Shown piece by piece: positions 33,473-42,812 of a stretch of DNA of 64,000 nt. Under the pieces are notes generated by a model. That model was not told the DNA's origin. It saw only the letters and a list, made by a program, of their open reading frames with translations, and did not search any database. The stretch lies in NCBI GenBank assembly GCA_017935745.1, contig JAGBGX010000010.1:124001-188000 (forward strand), in the 5' to 3' direction. Source of the DNA: Treponema sp. GTDB taxonomy: Bacteria > Spirochaetota > Spirochaetia > Treponematales > Treponemataceae. Positions within the stretch are counted from its first letter, which is position 1; every line of letters starts with the position of its first letter. Position numbers and translations under genes: made by a program.

Positions 33473-34768
33473 ATGAAGGCAATTTCGGCATTCACTTCAA
33501 AGCTTATTTTTATCGGTATCATTATCGGGCTGCTTTTGCTTGCAAACCTGGCAATCGGAAGCAAGCTTGGCGACCGGGAACGGGAGCGGAATTCCGCGGA
33601 AAGATCTGTTTCAGAATCAGCTGGCGGAAGCTTTTTGATTTCTGATATTTTTATCGGCATTCCGTATACGCGCTTTTACTACGAGACAGATTCAAAGGGA
33701 GTTCAGCATAGGCGCTCTGAGCAGGACATTGCGGTTTTCCGCGCTGAATCATCATGCTTTTCATGCGGCATAAAAACAAAAAACCGAACGCTGGGAATTT
33801 ATAGCTTTCCTGTCTTCACAGGAGAAATGCAGATCCGCTGCGATTTTTCTGTTTCGGTTCCTGAGAGCACAGAGCTTTGTGTCTATGATCCGTCGCATGC
33901 ATTTTTGGAAATACAGCTGGGAGACAGGTCTCTGTCCGGGCAGCCGGTCTTTACAATCAACGGAAAGGAATATAATGCTTCTCTTTCTGCGCGTTCGGGC
34001 AGCTCCAAGCAGAACGGAATTTCAGCGTTCTTTCCGTGTGTGAATGGAAAAAATACATTTCAAGCAAATTTGCAGATCCGCGGAGCAAGGCAGTTTGCCG
34101 TCAGCCTTTCAAGCACCCATACAAAGATTGAAGTTAATTCAGACTGGAAGTCTCCATCGTTTGCAGGATTCGGATATCTTCCTGATTACTATGATATTTC
34201 TGAAAGCGGATTTACAGCGAAGTGGGAAATTCCGTTTGACACAGGAGACGCAAGCCACACAGCCGGATTCGGATTTGTTCAGCCCGTGAACGTGTACAAG
34301 ATGCTTCACCGTGCAGTCAATTACGGATTCCTGTTTATCATTGTGCCGTTTATCGTTCTGTTTCTGTTTGAAATTTTTTCAGATATTCATCTGCATCCGT
34401 TTAACTATCTTTTGTGCGGAGCCGCGAGCATTATCTTTTTTCTCCTGCTTCTTTCGCTTTCAGAGCATATCATGTTCGGGATTTCGTATGTCATGTCAAG
34501 CTTTGCAAGCGGAATCCTTGTTTCACTGTATGTCTCTTCGGTGACAAAAAAAATTCGGATTGCGGCTGCAATGAGCCTTGTGTTTGCCGGGATGTACGGA
34601 TACCTGTACGCTTCGCTTCAGTCGGAAGACTATGCGCTTTTAATCGGCTCGGTGTTTGCCTTTTCCGTTCTTGCGCTTATCATGTACTTTACAAGAAATG
34701 TTGACTGGTCTGCTTTAAAAATAGCAGGCTTGAAAAAATCAGGTGAATCTGATTCAATAAAGCAATGA
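33473..34768 (+). CDS. creD: CreD-family inner-membrane protein
   Basis: A 431-residue membrane protein: N-terminal helix FIGIIIGLLLLANLAIG, a long extracytoplasmic domain (about 30-280) with GGSFLISDIFIGIPYTRFY-like start of the CreD region, then a cluster of five or six helices from about 285. CreD proteins are inner-membrane targets of CreBC-type systems linked to envelope stress and beta-lactam response. An ATGA overlap couples it to the response regulator. The GGAGGA site lies 8 nt upstream. Confidence 0.82.
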   Translation: MKAISAFTSKLIFIGIIIGLLLLANLAIGSKLGDRERERNSAERSVSESAGGSFLISDIFIGIPYTRFYYETDSKGVQHRRSEQDIAVFRAESSCFSCGIKTKNRTLGIYSFPVFTGEMQIRCDFSVSVPESTELCVYDPSHAFLEIQLGDRSLSGQPVFTINGKEYNASLSARSGSSKQNGISAFFPCVNGKNTFQANLQIRGARQFAVSLSSTHTKIEVNSDWKSPSFAGFGYLPDYYDISESGFTAKWEIPFDTGDASHTAGFGFVQPVNVYKMLHRAVNYGFLFIIVPFIVLFLFEIFSDIHLHPFNYLLCGAASIIFFLLLLSLSEHIMFGISYVMSSFASGILVSLYVSSVTKKIRIAAAMSLVFAGMYGYLYASLQSEDYALLIGSVFAFSVLALIMYFTRNVDWSALKIAGLKKSGESDSIKQ

Positions 34769-35451
34769 CCGTTGCGCTTGTTGATGATGAAAAAAATGTC
34801 CGCCTGGCAGTGCGGACTGCGCTGAAAAAGGAAGGATTTGATGTCGCTGAATATGCGAACGGACAGGATGCATTCGATTCGTTTAGAAACCGTGAGATTC
34901 CTTCCATATATCTGCTTGACATTCTGATGCCGGTCATGGACGGAATCTCGTTCCTGAGAAAACTGCGCGAAGCCGGATCGGATGTTCCTGTCATGTTTCT
35001 TACAAGCCGGGATGAAGAATTTGACAAGGTTCTCGGCCTTGAGCTTGGAGCGGACGATTATTTATGCAAGCCGTTTTCGGTGAGGGAGCTGATTGCGCGC
35101 ATCCATGTGATTCTGCGGAGAAGCGGTGCGCAGCGCTCCTGCTGTGCAAGTGATGTCATTTCCCGCGGATCCGTTTCGCTGAACATGCTTTCGTATACTG
35201 CGGAAGTAAAAGGGCAGCCGGTTCCTCTTACCGTCACAGAGTTCCGTCTTCTTCAGGCGTTTTTATCGCATCCCGGCGAAGTGCTTTCGCGGGAGCAGCT
35301 TATAGGAATCTGCTATCCTGAAGACACGTATTTAAATGACCGTGCAATCGACTGCCACATAAAGCGGCTCAGAAAAAAGCTGGGGAATTTTTCTTCGCTG
35401 GAAAACTGCATTGAAACAGTGTACGGGCTCGGCTATAAATGGACATCGTGA
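34765..35451 (+). CDS. creB: OmpR-family response regulator (CreB-like)
   Basis: A 228-residue regulator. Receiver domain with phospho-acceptor Asp52 in LLDILMPVMDG, acidic pocket DD (7-8) and Lys in LCKPF; C-terminal winged helix with LTVTEFRLLQAFLSHPGEVLSREQL and HIKRLRKKLG. It is coupled to creD and is the cognate partner of the kinase two genes upstream. The order kinase-creD-regulator differs from enterobacterial creABCD. Confidence 0.9.
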   Translation: MTVALVDDEKNVRLAVRTALKKEGFDVAEYANGQDAFDSFRNREIPSIYLLDILMPVMDGISFLRKLREAGSDVPVMFLTSRDEEFDKVLGLELGADDYLCKPFSVRELIARIHVILRRSGAQRSCCASDVISRGSVSLNMLSYTAEVKGQPVPLTVTEFRLLQAFLSHPGEVLSREQLIGICYPEDTYLNDRAIDCHIKRLRKKLGNFSSLENCIETVYGLGYKWTS

Positions 35452-35459
35452 CAGAAGCA

Positions 35460-35533
<74 letters not shown>

Positions 35534-35647
35534 GGACGTAGAATTCATTATACTGAAATATGCTGCTCAGGGTCAAGTGCCGATTTTTGTGTTTTGCAAA
35601 TGTGATGCTGCAAGCCGCCCGCAGAAAATGCGTTTTTCAAAATACCC

Positions 35648-35676
35648 TTAACTAAATTCTGTTTTGCTGATACACT
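35648..35676 (+). promoter_or_regulatory. promoter for the YitT-family gene
   Basis: -35 TTAACT (35648-35653), 17-nt spacer, -10 TACACT (35671-35676), then 6 nt to the ATG at 35683. No ribosome site precedes the ATG, so the mRNA is predicted to be leaderless. Confidence 0.6.
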
Positions 35677-35682
35677 TGCCGT

Positions 35683-36558
35683 ATGAGCAACACAACAACG
35701 CTTATTTCTGCTCCGTCCGCCCTGAAGCGGATTGTGCTGATTCTGACTGGTGCTGTTATTTTTTCGCTGAACTTGAATTCGTTTGCCTATGTGGCGGCTC
35801 TGTTTCCCGGCGGGTTTTCAGGAATTTCACTGCTGATACAGCGGTCTGTTGAAAAATTTTTCGGCACGCATATTCCGTATACGCCGCTGTATTTTGCGCT
35901 GAATGCTGTTCCCGTTTTTATAAGCTTCAAATATATCGGAAAAAAATTCACTCTGTATTCGCTGCTGATGATTGCCTGCTCTTCTGTGCTTACGGACTGC
36001 ATCCCGAAAATAAACATAACAAACGATCTGCTCCTCTGTTCCGTTTTCGGCGGCATCATAAACGGACTTGCAATTACCTGCTGCCTTCACGCTGACGCAA
36101 CAAGCGGCGGAACGGATTTCATTGCAATCTACTTTTCTGAAAAGAAAGGCGTTGACATGTGGAATGCGATTTTCATGATGAATGCCTGTGTGCTTGTTGT
36201 TGCGGGAATTCTGCTGGGATGGGAGAAGGCGCTGTATTCGATTATTTTTCAGTTCAGCTCGACACAGGTTTTGAATTCGCTGTACCGCCGCTATCAGAAA
36301 ATCACGCTGCTCATTATCACCGAAAAGCCCGATGAGCTGTATGATGCTGTAAAGTCGCTGACAAACCATGATGCTACAAAATTTTCCGGAATCGGATGCT
36401 ACAAGAATTCCGTCAAGTCGATGCTGTATACAGTTGTTTCCGCGGAGGAAGTCGGGCCGCTGAGCAAGGAGCTTAAAAAGCGCGATCCTAAGTCGTTTAT
36501 CAATGTCTTTAAGACAAAGGAGATTATGGGAAGCTTTTTCAGGCGGAGCAAGGACTGA
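35683..36558 (+). CDS. YitT family membrane protein (DUF161/DUF2179)
   Basis: A 291-residue protein: five or six N-terminal helices (IVLILTGAVIFSLNLNSFAYVAAL, FPGGFSGISLLIQ, ATSGGTDFIAIYFSEKKG) and a C-terminal cytoplasmic DUF2179 domain (ITLLIITEKPDELYDAV..., FSGIGCYKNSVKSMLYTVVS). Function in the family is unsettled. It stands alone with its own promoter. Confidence 0.85.
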   Translation: MSNTTTLISAPSALKRIVLILTGAVIFSLNLNSFAYVAALFPGGFSGISLLIQRSVEKFFGTHIPYTPLYFALNAVPVFISFKYIGKKFTLYSLLMIACSSVLTDCIPKINITNDLLLCSVFGGIINGLAITCCLHADATSGGTDFIAIYFSEKKGVDMWNAIFMMNACVLVVAGILLGWEKALYSIIFQFSSTQVLNSLYRRYQKITLLIITEKPDELYDAVKSLTNHDATKFSGIGCYKNSVKSMLYTVVSAEEVGPLSKELKKRDPKSFINVFKTKEIMGSFFRRSKD

Positions 36559-36682
36559 GCATCAGCGCAGAATCATCAGGCGGATATTTAAAAAAAAGCG
36601 CAAATAGTGTACAATCAGCGCAAGCTTTTAGAATCATGCTGACTGGAACGGCATGTAACTTTTGGAGAAAACGGAGCAGGAC

Positions 36683-37543
36683 ATGGGTGACATTAGCCGC
36701 AGAATCACAAGGAAATCCCTCAAGGCAAAGCGGAAGGCCGCAATCAAGACGATAAAAGTCCAGGCGAAGGAAAAAATTCATCAGATAAAAGTTGACTATT
36801 CGATGGATGCTGAAAAGAAAAAGCAGAAGGCCGCGGAAAAAGAGCACAAGAAAGAGCTGCGGGCGCAGAAGGCGAACGCAAGGCTTTCCTATAATGCGCG
36901 GCAGCTGCGCCCGTTCACCTTGGGAGAAGACATTCTCAGCTCGATTACAAATGGAATCGGAGCCGGGCTGAGCGTGACAGCAATTGTCCTGCTGGTTATA
37001 CGCGCTGCATTCCTTTCTCCTGAGCCCCACAGGATAGTGTATATTTCCTCATTCGCTGTGTTCGGCGCAAGCCTTTTTATTCTTCATCTGGTGTCAACGC
37101 TGTATCATGCGATTTCTTCTCTTGCGGCACGGAAAGTGTTTTCTGTATTCAATCACTGCGCCATTTACCTGTTTATAGGCGGCCTGTATACTCCGTTTCT
37201 GCTTATCTGCCTTTCCGGGGCTGCTTCCACTACGGGCTGCGCGGCAGTCTGGACGGTATGCGCTCTTCTGATTGCGCTCTATGCGGTGCTTGGGGAACGG
37301 CTCCATACATTTGCAGTGTTTACGTATGTTGCTTTTGCCGTTGTTTTTGCGGCGGCCGTTTTCTCCGGGAATGTGCCTGTCAAAATGCCATGCAGCGCCC
37401 TTCTTTTTTCCGGGGCCGCCGTATATGCAGTCAGCTTGATTCTGTTCCTGATGAGAAACTACAAGTGGACGCACAGCATTTTCCATCTTTTCTCGCTGGG
37501 AGGCGCTGTCCTGATGTTTTTCAGCGTTTACTATCTGGTCTAA
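36683..37543 (+). CDS. hemolysin III/YqfA (PAQR-type) membrane protein with a Lys-rich N-terminal extension
   Basis: A 286-residue protein from the ATG at 36683 (GGAG site); a TTG at 36662 opens the same frame. Residues 1 to about 70 are an unusual highly basic, probably coiled-coil tail rich in Lys, Glu and Ala. Seven helices follow with the PAQR metal-ligand motifs HLVSTLYHAI, FNHCAIYLFIGGLYTP and HSIFHLF. The usual Asp before the His in the second motif is Asn here. It overlaps the slyX stop tail to tail. Hydrolase activity is inferred for the family, not shown. Confidence 0.83.
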   Translation: MGDISRRITRKSLKAKRKAAIKTIKVQAKEKIHQIKVDYSMDAEKKKQKAAEKEHKKELRAQKANARLSYNARQLRPFTLGEDILSSITNGIGAGLSVTAIVLLVIRAAFLSPEPHRIVYISSFAVFGASLFILHLVSTLYHAISSLAARKVFSVFNHCAIYLFIGGLYTPFLLICLSGAASTTGCAAVWTVCALLIALYAVLGERLHTFAVFTYVAFAVVFAAAVFSGNVPVKMPCSALLFSGAAVYAVSLILFLMRNYKWTHSIFHLFSLGGAVLMFFSVYYLV

Positions 37544-37752
37544 TAGTGGGGAGGCTTCCGGTTTGGAATGTCTCCTTCAAGCGCGTCTGAAAGCTCGCGT
37601 ATTTTCTGGATCATCAGCTTGTTTTCTGCCTTCAGATGCTCTATTGCAGCCGTATGTTCTGCTGAAACAGCCTGAATCTTTTCTATAAAATCCTCCAGAT
37701 AAGTGATTTTTGTTTCCAGGCTGATCAGCTTTTCTTCAGTTTCTTTTTCCAT
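37540..37752 (-). CDS. slyX: SlyX-like small coiled-coil protein
   Basis: A 70-residue protein, heptad-rich from residue 5 to 60, ending in NRKPPHY; the PPHY tail and length are characteristic of SlyX. Function is unknown. It follows the MBL nuclease gene with a 2-nt gap and overlaps the convergent hemolysin III gene by 4 nt. Confidence 0.8.
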   Translation of the reverse strand: MEKETEEKLISLETKITYLEDFIEKIQAVSAEHTAAIEHLKAENKLMIQKIRELSDALEGDIPNRKPPHY

Positions 37753-37754
37753 TG

Positions 37755-39260
37755 CTATTCCAGGCTGTATGTTTCACCATACTTTATGATTTCCACATTG
37801 TTGAATCCGTTTTCCGCCAAGTGCAGGGACAGATGCTCCTGTGCGTTTTTTTCACCGTGAACAAGGAACAGCTTCTTCAGGCGGCTTGTGTCAACAGCCT
37901 TAAGCCAGTCTGTCATTTCCTGATAGTCAGCGTGCGCGCTGAAGGAATCCAGCTGCTTTACCTGGGCTTTCACTTTGTACCAGTCGCCAAGAATCTTGAC
38001 TTCTTTCTGGCCTTCCTGAATTTTTCTTCCCAGCGTATGCTCGGACATATAGCCGACAATCAGAATGATATTTTTCGGATTGGAAATGTTGTTTGCAAGA
38101 TGATACAGTATGCGTCCGGCTTCGCACATTCCGTCCGCGCTGAGAATAATCATCGGGCCTTCCTTGTTGTTCAGCTCCTTTGATTCAGACACGCTCGTTA
38201 TAAACTGAAGCGAATTGAAGCCGAACGGATTCTTGTGGTGCGCAAGGAACGCTTCGTTTGTCTCCTTGTCGTAGCATTCCGGGTGAAGCTGGTAAATTCC
38301 TGTCGCATTCACTGCCATCGGGCTGTCCATGTAAATCGGAATCGGCGGAATTTTCTTTTGGTCTGAAAGCAAGTGCAGATAGAAGACAAGTTCCTGCGCC
38401 CGCTCGATTGCAAATGTGGGAATGATGATTTTTGCGCCTGTGTCTACGGCCCTGCGCACAATTTTTTCAAGTTCCTTCATGGCGCTTGACGCTTCCGCAT
38501 GAAGCCTGTCTCCGTAGGTGCTTTCCATAAAAATGTAGTCTGGCGGCGGCATGTTTACAGCCGGATTGCGGATAATGGGCTTGTTTTTGCGGCCCAAGTC
38601 TCCCGTGTACAGAATTCTCACTTCATCTGAATCCCGCGCTGACGGAATGTTTTCTGCTGATTCTGACTCAAAAAGCCGATGCCAGTGCGCGGCGGCTGCA
38701 TCTCCCTTTGCTCCTGATTTTCGCTGGCCGGAAACAGTAAGATAGACAAGCGAGCTTCCAAGAATATGTCCTGCATCAAAAAATTCAAGCTGGACATCGG
38801 GAGCAATGTACATTTTCCGGTTGTAGCCCACCGTTATAATCTGATTTGCGGCCTGCACACAGTCGCTTTCTGTGTACAGAGGCTTCCACGTGAATTTTTC
38901 CTTTTTTCTGGCGGCCTGCTTGGCAAGGAATTCCGCATCCCGGGCCTGGATCCGCGCGCTGTCCATCATGACGATATTTGCAAGATCCCGTGTGGCGGGA
39001 GTGGCATAAATGCTTCCTCCGTAGCCCCGCTTTGTGAGAATAGGAAGCAGCCCGCTGTGATCATAATGGGCATGGGTCAGTATAACGCCTTCAATTTTAT
39101 CCGGGGAAATCGAAAATTCCCTGTTTTTTCTGTCTGCTTCTGCGCGCTTTCCCTGAAATGCACCGCAGTCAATCATAAAGCAGCGTCCGTCTATTTCCAG
39201 AATGTGCTTGCTTCCGGTGACTTCCTGAGCCGCTCCGAGCGAATAAGCTGTAATTGCCAT
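37755..39260 (-). CDS. metallo-beta-lactamase/beta-CASP family ribonuclease-like protein
   Basis: A 501-residue protein. Metal ligands: HAHYDHSG (motif 2), AGHILGSS (motif 3), YTGDLG (motif 4). The beta-CASP insert follows with IFMESTYGDRLH, IPTFAIERAQELVFYL (motif A/B region) and a C-terminal SFSAHADYQEM and FLVHGE. This is the YSH1/CPSF-73-like exonuclease group, likely acting on RNA. GGAGG precedes the ATG, and a promoter lies 150 bp upstream. Confidence 0.9.
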   Translation of the reverse strand: MAITAYSLGAAQEVTGSKHILEIDGRCFMIDCGAFQGKRAEADRKNREFSISPDKIEGVILTHAHYDHSGLLPILTKRGYGGSIYATPATRDLANIVMMDSARIQARDAEFLAKQAARKKEKFTWKPLYTESDCVQAANQIITVGYNRKMYIAPDVQLEFFDAGHILGSSLVYLTVSGQRKSGAKGDAAAAHWHRLFESESAENIPSARDSDEVRILYTGDLGRKNKPIIRNPAVNMPPPDYIFMESTYGDRLHAEASSAMKELEKIVRRAVDTGAKIIIPTFAIERAQELVFYLHLLSDQKKIPPIPIYMDSPMAVNATGIYQLHPECYDKETNEAFLAHHKNPFGFNSLQFITSVSESKELNNKEGPMIILSADGMCEAGRILYHLANNISNPKNIILIVGYMSEHTLGRKIQEGQKEVKILGDWYKVKAQVKQLDSFSAHADYQEMTDWLKAVDTSRLKKLFLVHGEKNAQEHLSLHLAENGFNNVEIIKYGETYSLE

Positions 39261-39311
39261 GAAAAGCCTCCTGATGCTTCGGTTTAAAAATCAGCTGCCG
39301 GAATCAACATG

Positions 39312-39354
39312 CCCCGATGCAGTCATCGGAGCAGTAAGCCCTCCGCACGAGTCA
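39312..39354 (+). repeat. dispersed intergenic repeat, copy a
   Basis: A 6-bp hairpin CCGATG-CAGT-CATCGG followed by a tail containing CTCCGCACGAGTCA. It aligns with copies at 44401, 45261 and 56857 (those on the minus strand). It lies in the leader of the MBL nuclease gene, antisense to that transcript. Confidence 0.5.
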
Positions 39355-39407
39355 GCAGTTCCGATGCCTTGCGCCGGAGAACATTTTGCCTGTGCGCTTC
39401 ACTATAC

Positions 39408-39436
39408 AGTATACATCATCATGGTGAATTTTTCAA
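39408..39436 (-). promoter_or_regulatory. promoter for the MBL nuclease gene
   Basis: Minus-strand -35 TTGAAA (39436-39431), 17-nt spacer, -10 TATACT (39413-39408). The leader to 39260 is about 140 nt and carries the hairpin repeat at 39312. The rest of the 429-bp gap (39261-39689) is AT-rich; a TACAATATAAG stretch near 39570 may be the -10 region for the rightward DUF2804 gene. Confidence 0.6.
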
Positions 39437-39689
39437 TTTTATATTTTGGCAGGTTCGGAGGGGCATTTTTTGCCGGACTTGAGGCAGAGTTTCCTAATAT
39501 TGCGCTGAATTTTTGTGAATTTGCACGATTTTCAGGCCTGATTTATCGACTTTTCTTTTATCCTTGTGCTACAATATAAGATACGGTGCAGAGTTATTAT
39601 TCAGGGCGGAATCAGTTCTTGGACGCGTTCTGCAGCCTTCCGCCCTTAGTATCCAGAGGTTCTGTTTGTACACAAGAGATTTTTCACAA

Positions 39690-40736
39690 ATGCCTGAATC
39701 GTTTGTCCGCAGCGGAAAGCCTGTTTTCGGGACTTTTAAAGGCCATCCGCGGCGGCTTGATATCCGGGGTGTTTTCCGGCCGTATGGAGTCATTCCGCTT
39801 CCGACGTTTATTACAAATCTCCGCATAAAAAGCAGGCTTGTGTTTTCCTTTGATATCGGCGAGTGCATCGGGCATGTCAGCTTTATTGATGCAAAGATAG
39901 CCGGATTTTCTGAAGTTGTTTTCTGGAACAAAAGCACCGGGCAGCGTTTTGTCTATCATTCCTTGATGGGACCGCGGCGCAGGCTAGTTCCTCACAGCCT
40001 TGAGGCGGCTTCCACTTCAAACTACAGCAGGTCGCGGTATGCAAGAATCAGCTGGAACAGGAGCCATGACAAGCTTTCCGTTATTTTTGATGTGAAAGGC
40101 GATTCTGCACGGCCTTCCGCCCGGGCTGCGCTTTCCGCTTCCTTCAGCAGCAGCCGTTTTTCGGATCTGACTTCTGTGCGCCCGAGCCCTACGTTGCGCC
40201 GGTGCAGCGCCAGCTACAGCGCATCATTGCCGCTTGCAGGCTCGGTTTCGCTTTCCTATAAGGACGGCGGAACAAAAACACTGTCATCATCAGATGCAGG
40301 CGCGGCTTTTTTCTGCATGACGCGGACATACATGAAATTTCATTCTGCCGGCGAGTCTGTCCTCGGGTTCGGTGAGCATCAGGGAAAGCCGGTGTCATTT
40401 CTGATTTCATCAGAATCACATGACGCTGCTGACACAGACAGATATAACAGCAATGTGCTGTTTTATGACGGCGTTCCGACTCCGCTTCCGCCTGTTGTCA
40501 TTACGCATTACTCTGGAATGGACGGAAAGTGGGTGATTCAGGACACGGAAAATATGGTGGACTTGACTTTTTCGCCTGTCTCACGGAATGTGCACAACGT
40601 GAATGCGTTTATTGTCCGCTCGGTATATCATACGATATATGGAATTCTAGAAGGCGCGCTTGTCACTTCCAGCGGTGAAAAAATTGCATTCAAGTCGTTT
40701 TCTGGAATCGCAGAAAGCTATCTGATTCGGCTATAG
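39690..40736 (+). CDS. DUF2804 family protein
   Basis: A 348-residue protein from Met at 39690; the open frame extends upstream but would run through the likely promoter. No signal peptide. Blocks recalled for DUF2804: FGTFKGHPRRLDIRGVFRPYG, SFIDAKIAGFSEVVFWNK, GFGEHQGKPVSFLIS and the end NAFIVRSVYHTIYGILEG...SGEKIAFKSFSGIAE. The family is beta-rich and of unknown function. No strong ribosome site precedes the chosen start. The next gene follows after 30 nt and may be cotranscribed. Confidence 0.75.
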   Translation: MPESFVRSGKPVFGTFKGHPRRLDIRGVFRPYGVIPLPTFITNLRIKSRLVFSFDIGECIGHVSFIDAKIAGFSEVVFWNKSTGQRFVYHSLMGPRRRLVPHSLEAASTSNYSRSRYARISWNRSHDKLSVIFDVKGDSARPSARAALSASFSSSRFSDLTSVRPSPTLRRCSASYSASLPLAGSVSLSYKDGGTKTLSSSDAGAAFFCMTRTYMKFHSAGESVLGFGEHQGKPVSFLISSESHDAADTDRYNSNVLFYDGVPTPLPPVVITHYSGMDGKWVIQDTENMVDLTFSPVSRNVHNVNAFIVRSVYHTIYGILEGALVTSSGEKIAFKSFSGIAESYLIRL

Positions 40737-40766
40737 ATTACAGTTTGACTTTTTACAGGAGATTTT

Positions 40767-42779
40767 ATGTCACAGGAAAAACAGCCCAGAAAAGTTCTTG
40801 AACCGGGAACGCTTGACAAGACCCGCAAAAACATAGGCCCGATAGATGTGAGTGAAGCGCTTTATATGCAGAAAAAGCTGGGCGGGGAAATTCTGAAGGA
40901 ACGTTCAGCTCCCATTGACACTTCAAGCCTGCCCAGAAGCAGGGCGCGGCAGGATATTGTCATAAAGGCATCGGGACGGACGTCTTCTGACGTGTCTTCC
41001 CAGAGCGCGTCATTTGGCTCTTCCTTTTCTTCTGCTGCGGTCGGGGCAACAAAGAGCACTGTAAAGAAAGTCCGCACGGACGAGTCGCTGCCTGAAATTT
41101 CACCGGGAGACTTAAAGCGCATGGACCGCCTGATGATGTCAGCCGGATACAGCATCAAGCCTGACTTCGGCGTGTTCAATGTGTTCTACCGGATGTCAGC
41201 CAGAAACCGCGAGCGCGTTCAAAAGCGGTTCGGCGAATATATTGTCAAGCGTCACACTGAGCATATTCAGTCGTTTATCGGAACAATCAAAACATTCATC
41301 CAGGTTGCCCCGGATTCCTACAAGGCAAAGATTGCAACAGAAACTGACTTGAAGTTCAAATTTCTGCGGACTGTGGGAAAATGGAGTATGCGGGACATAA
41401 AGGTTATCGCCATCGACGTGGAAAATGCCGCCGATTATCTTACCGTTCCGATGCTGATTCCGTTTGTGCGCGCGGTTTACAGGCTGCTGCTCACCGTCTA
41501 TTATATCGGCGACCAGCAGGTTTCGCTCCTTATAAAGGAAATTTACAGCGATCTGGCTGCCGTCCCGAATTCGGACAAGGCAAAGCTTCAGGTTCTGGCA
41601 AAGCAGGGCGTTACAGAATGGCTGTACATGCACGACCAGATTATCCAGGGAATGTATCCGCTGCTGATGCGGATGTGCTCGGGAGAATTTGCTGAGTTTC
41701 CCGCTTTTTTCAAGGTGAAAATCAGCGCCATCCTGAAATTTCTCGGCATCTCAAAGTTTGATCTGCTTCTTCCTGAAAAAAAGAAAAAGGAAGAAGTCCC
41801 CGAAGAAAAAAAAGAGGAAAAAAAGCCGGAGCTGCGCCATGTCGCCGGGCAAAAGGACGAATCTGTTTCCATGGGGCTTAAGATTCTTGACCAGCTTTTT
41901 CCGCGCGCAGGATTTCTTCATCTTGAAAAGCATCCCGACTTGTATCCATACTTTCAGCCGCTGTACACGTTTGAAGACGGTTTCAATGTGCTTTCCCCGG
42001 AAAACCCGATGCAAGTAACCGTTGTCCTCATTATGATTATTGAAGATTTCCTGAAAGGCTGCCGGAACATCCAGTTCAACATCGCGGCGGACGAATCGCT
42101 TTCCGCGCTTTCAGATAATCTTGAGACCGCAATGGAAGAGTGGGCTTCCTATTATGAGGATCTTTTTTGCAAGAAATTCGGGGATTACCTGAGGACGTAT
42201 GTGAATTCGATTTACTCGCAGAAAGAATATGCGCAGACAAAATTCGGAAAGGAAAACCTGAACAACATCCTGTGGAGAATAAAATTCTACTTTTTGCCTC
42301 ATTATAAGTTTTCTGCGCCGGTTCTGCAAAAGCCTATCAACGACACAAAGTACAAGCCGCTTGCCGCCCGCACAGATTATATGCGCACCGTGTTTTCTGC
42401 GCTTGTCCGCCGGATTGATGAATGCGCGGAAGAAAAAAAGCCTGTTGTCGGTGTCCTTAATCCGTGGGAACGGTATGCGTTTGACTTGCCAAATGCTGTT
42501 TCAAAGCGGATTGATGTTCTGCTTGGCGCAAAGTGCGATGACGGTGTTACGGCGGCGACAAATGCAAACCTCATAAAGTACACACTTTTTGTCATTGCTG
42601 TGCTGGACTGGTGGCTGAACAACGGCTCAAGCCCGGCGTATGACACCGATGCTTCAAAGCTGTACCGGATTTCAGAAAAGGACGGCGGCCCTGAATTTTC
42701 TGTGCCGATGCGCACGGATCAAAACCAGCTCTTTGCTGACGGCGTAAAAAAAGCAGTTGAAGCCAGGAAAAACAGATAA
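40767..42779 (+). CDS. large hypothetical protein, spirochete-type
   Basis: A 670-residue protein with an AGGAG site. Residues 1-110 are polar and Ser-rich (disordered), 115-340 mostly helical (MSARNRERVQKRFGEYIVKRHTEHIQSFIGTIK...), 341-365 a run of KKKKEEVPEEKKEEKK, then a second helical domain to about 660. No signal peptide or clear membrane helix. I recognise no catalytic motif; the style matches long Treponema-restricted proteins. It and the protein at 50409 are similar in composition, with no evident sequence repeat between them. Confidence 0.75.
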   Translation: MSQEKQPRKVLEPGTLDKTRKNIGPIDVSEALYMQKKLGGEILKERSAPIDTSSLPRSRARQDIVIKASGRTSSDVSSQSASFGSSFSSAAVGATKSTVKKVRTDESLPEISPGDLKRMDRLMMSAGYSIKPDFGVFNVFYRMSARNRERVQKRFGEYIVKRHTEHIQSFIGTIKTFIQVAPDSYKAKIATETDLKFKFLRTVGKWSMRDIKVIAIDVENAADYLTVPMLIPFVRAVYRLLLTVYYIGDQQVSLLIKEIYSDLAAVPNSDKAKLQVLAKQGVTEWLYMHDQIIQGMYPLLMRMCSGEFAEFPAFFKVKISAILKFLGISKFDLLLPEKKKKEEVPEEKKEEKKPELRHVAGQKDESVSMGLKILDQLFPRAGFLHLEKHPDLYPYFQPLYTFEDGFNVLSPENPMQVTVVLIMIIEDFLKGCRNIQFNIAADESLSALSDNLETAMEEWASYYEDLFCKKFGDYLRTYVNSIYSQKEYAQTKFGKENLNNILWRIKFYFLPHYKFSAPVLQKPINDTKYKPLAARTDYMRTVFSALVRRIDECAEEKKPVVGVLNPWERYAFDLPNAVSKRIDVLLGAKCDDGVTAATNANLIKYTLFVIAVLDWWLNNGSSPAYDTDASKLYRISEKDGGPEFSVPMRTDQNQLFADGVKKAVEARKNR

Positions 42780-42812
42780 GCCCGCTTTGTCCTGCGGATG
42801 TTCAGGCGGGGC

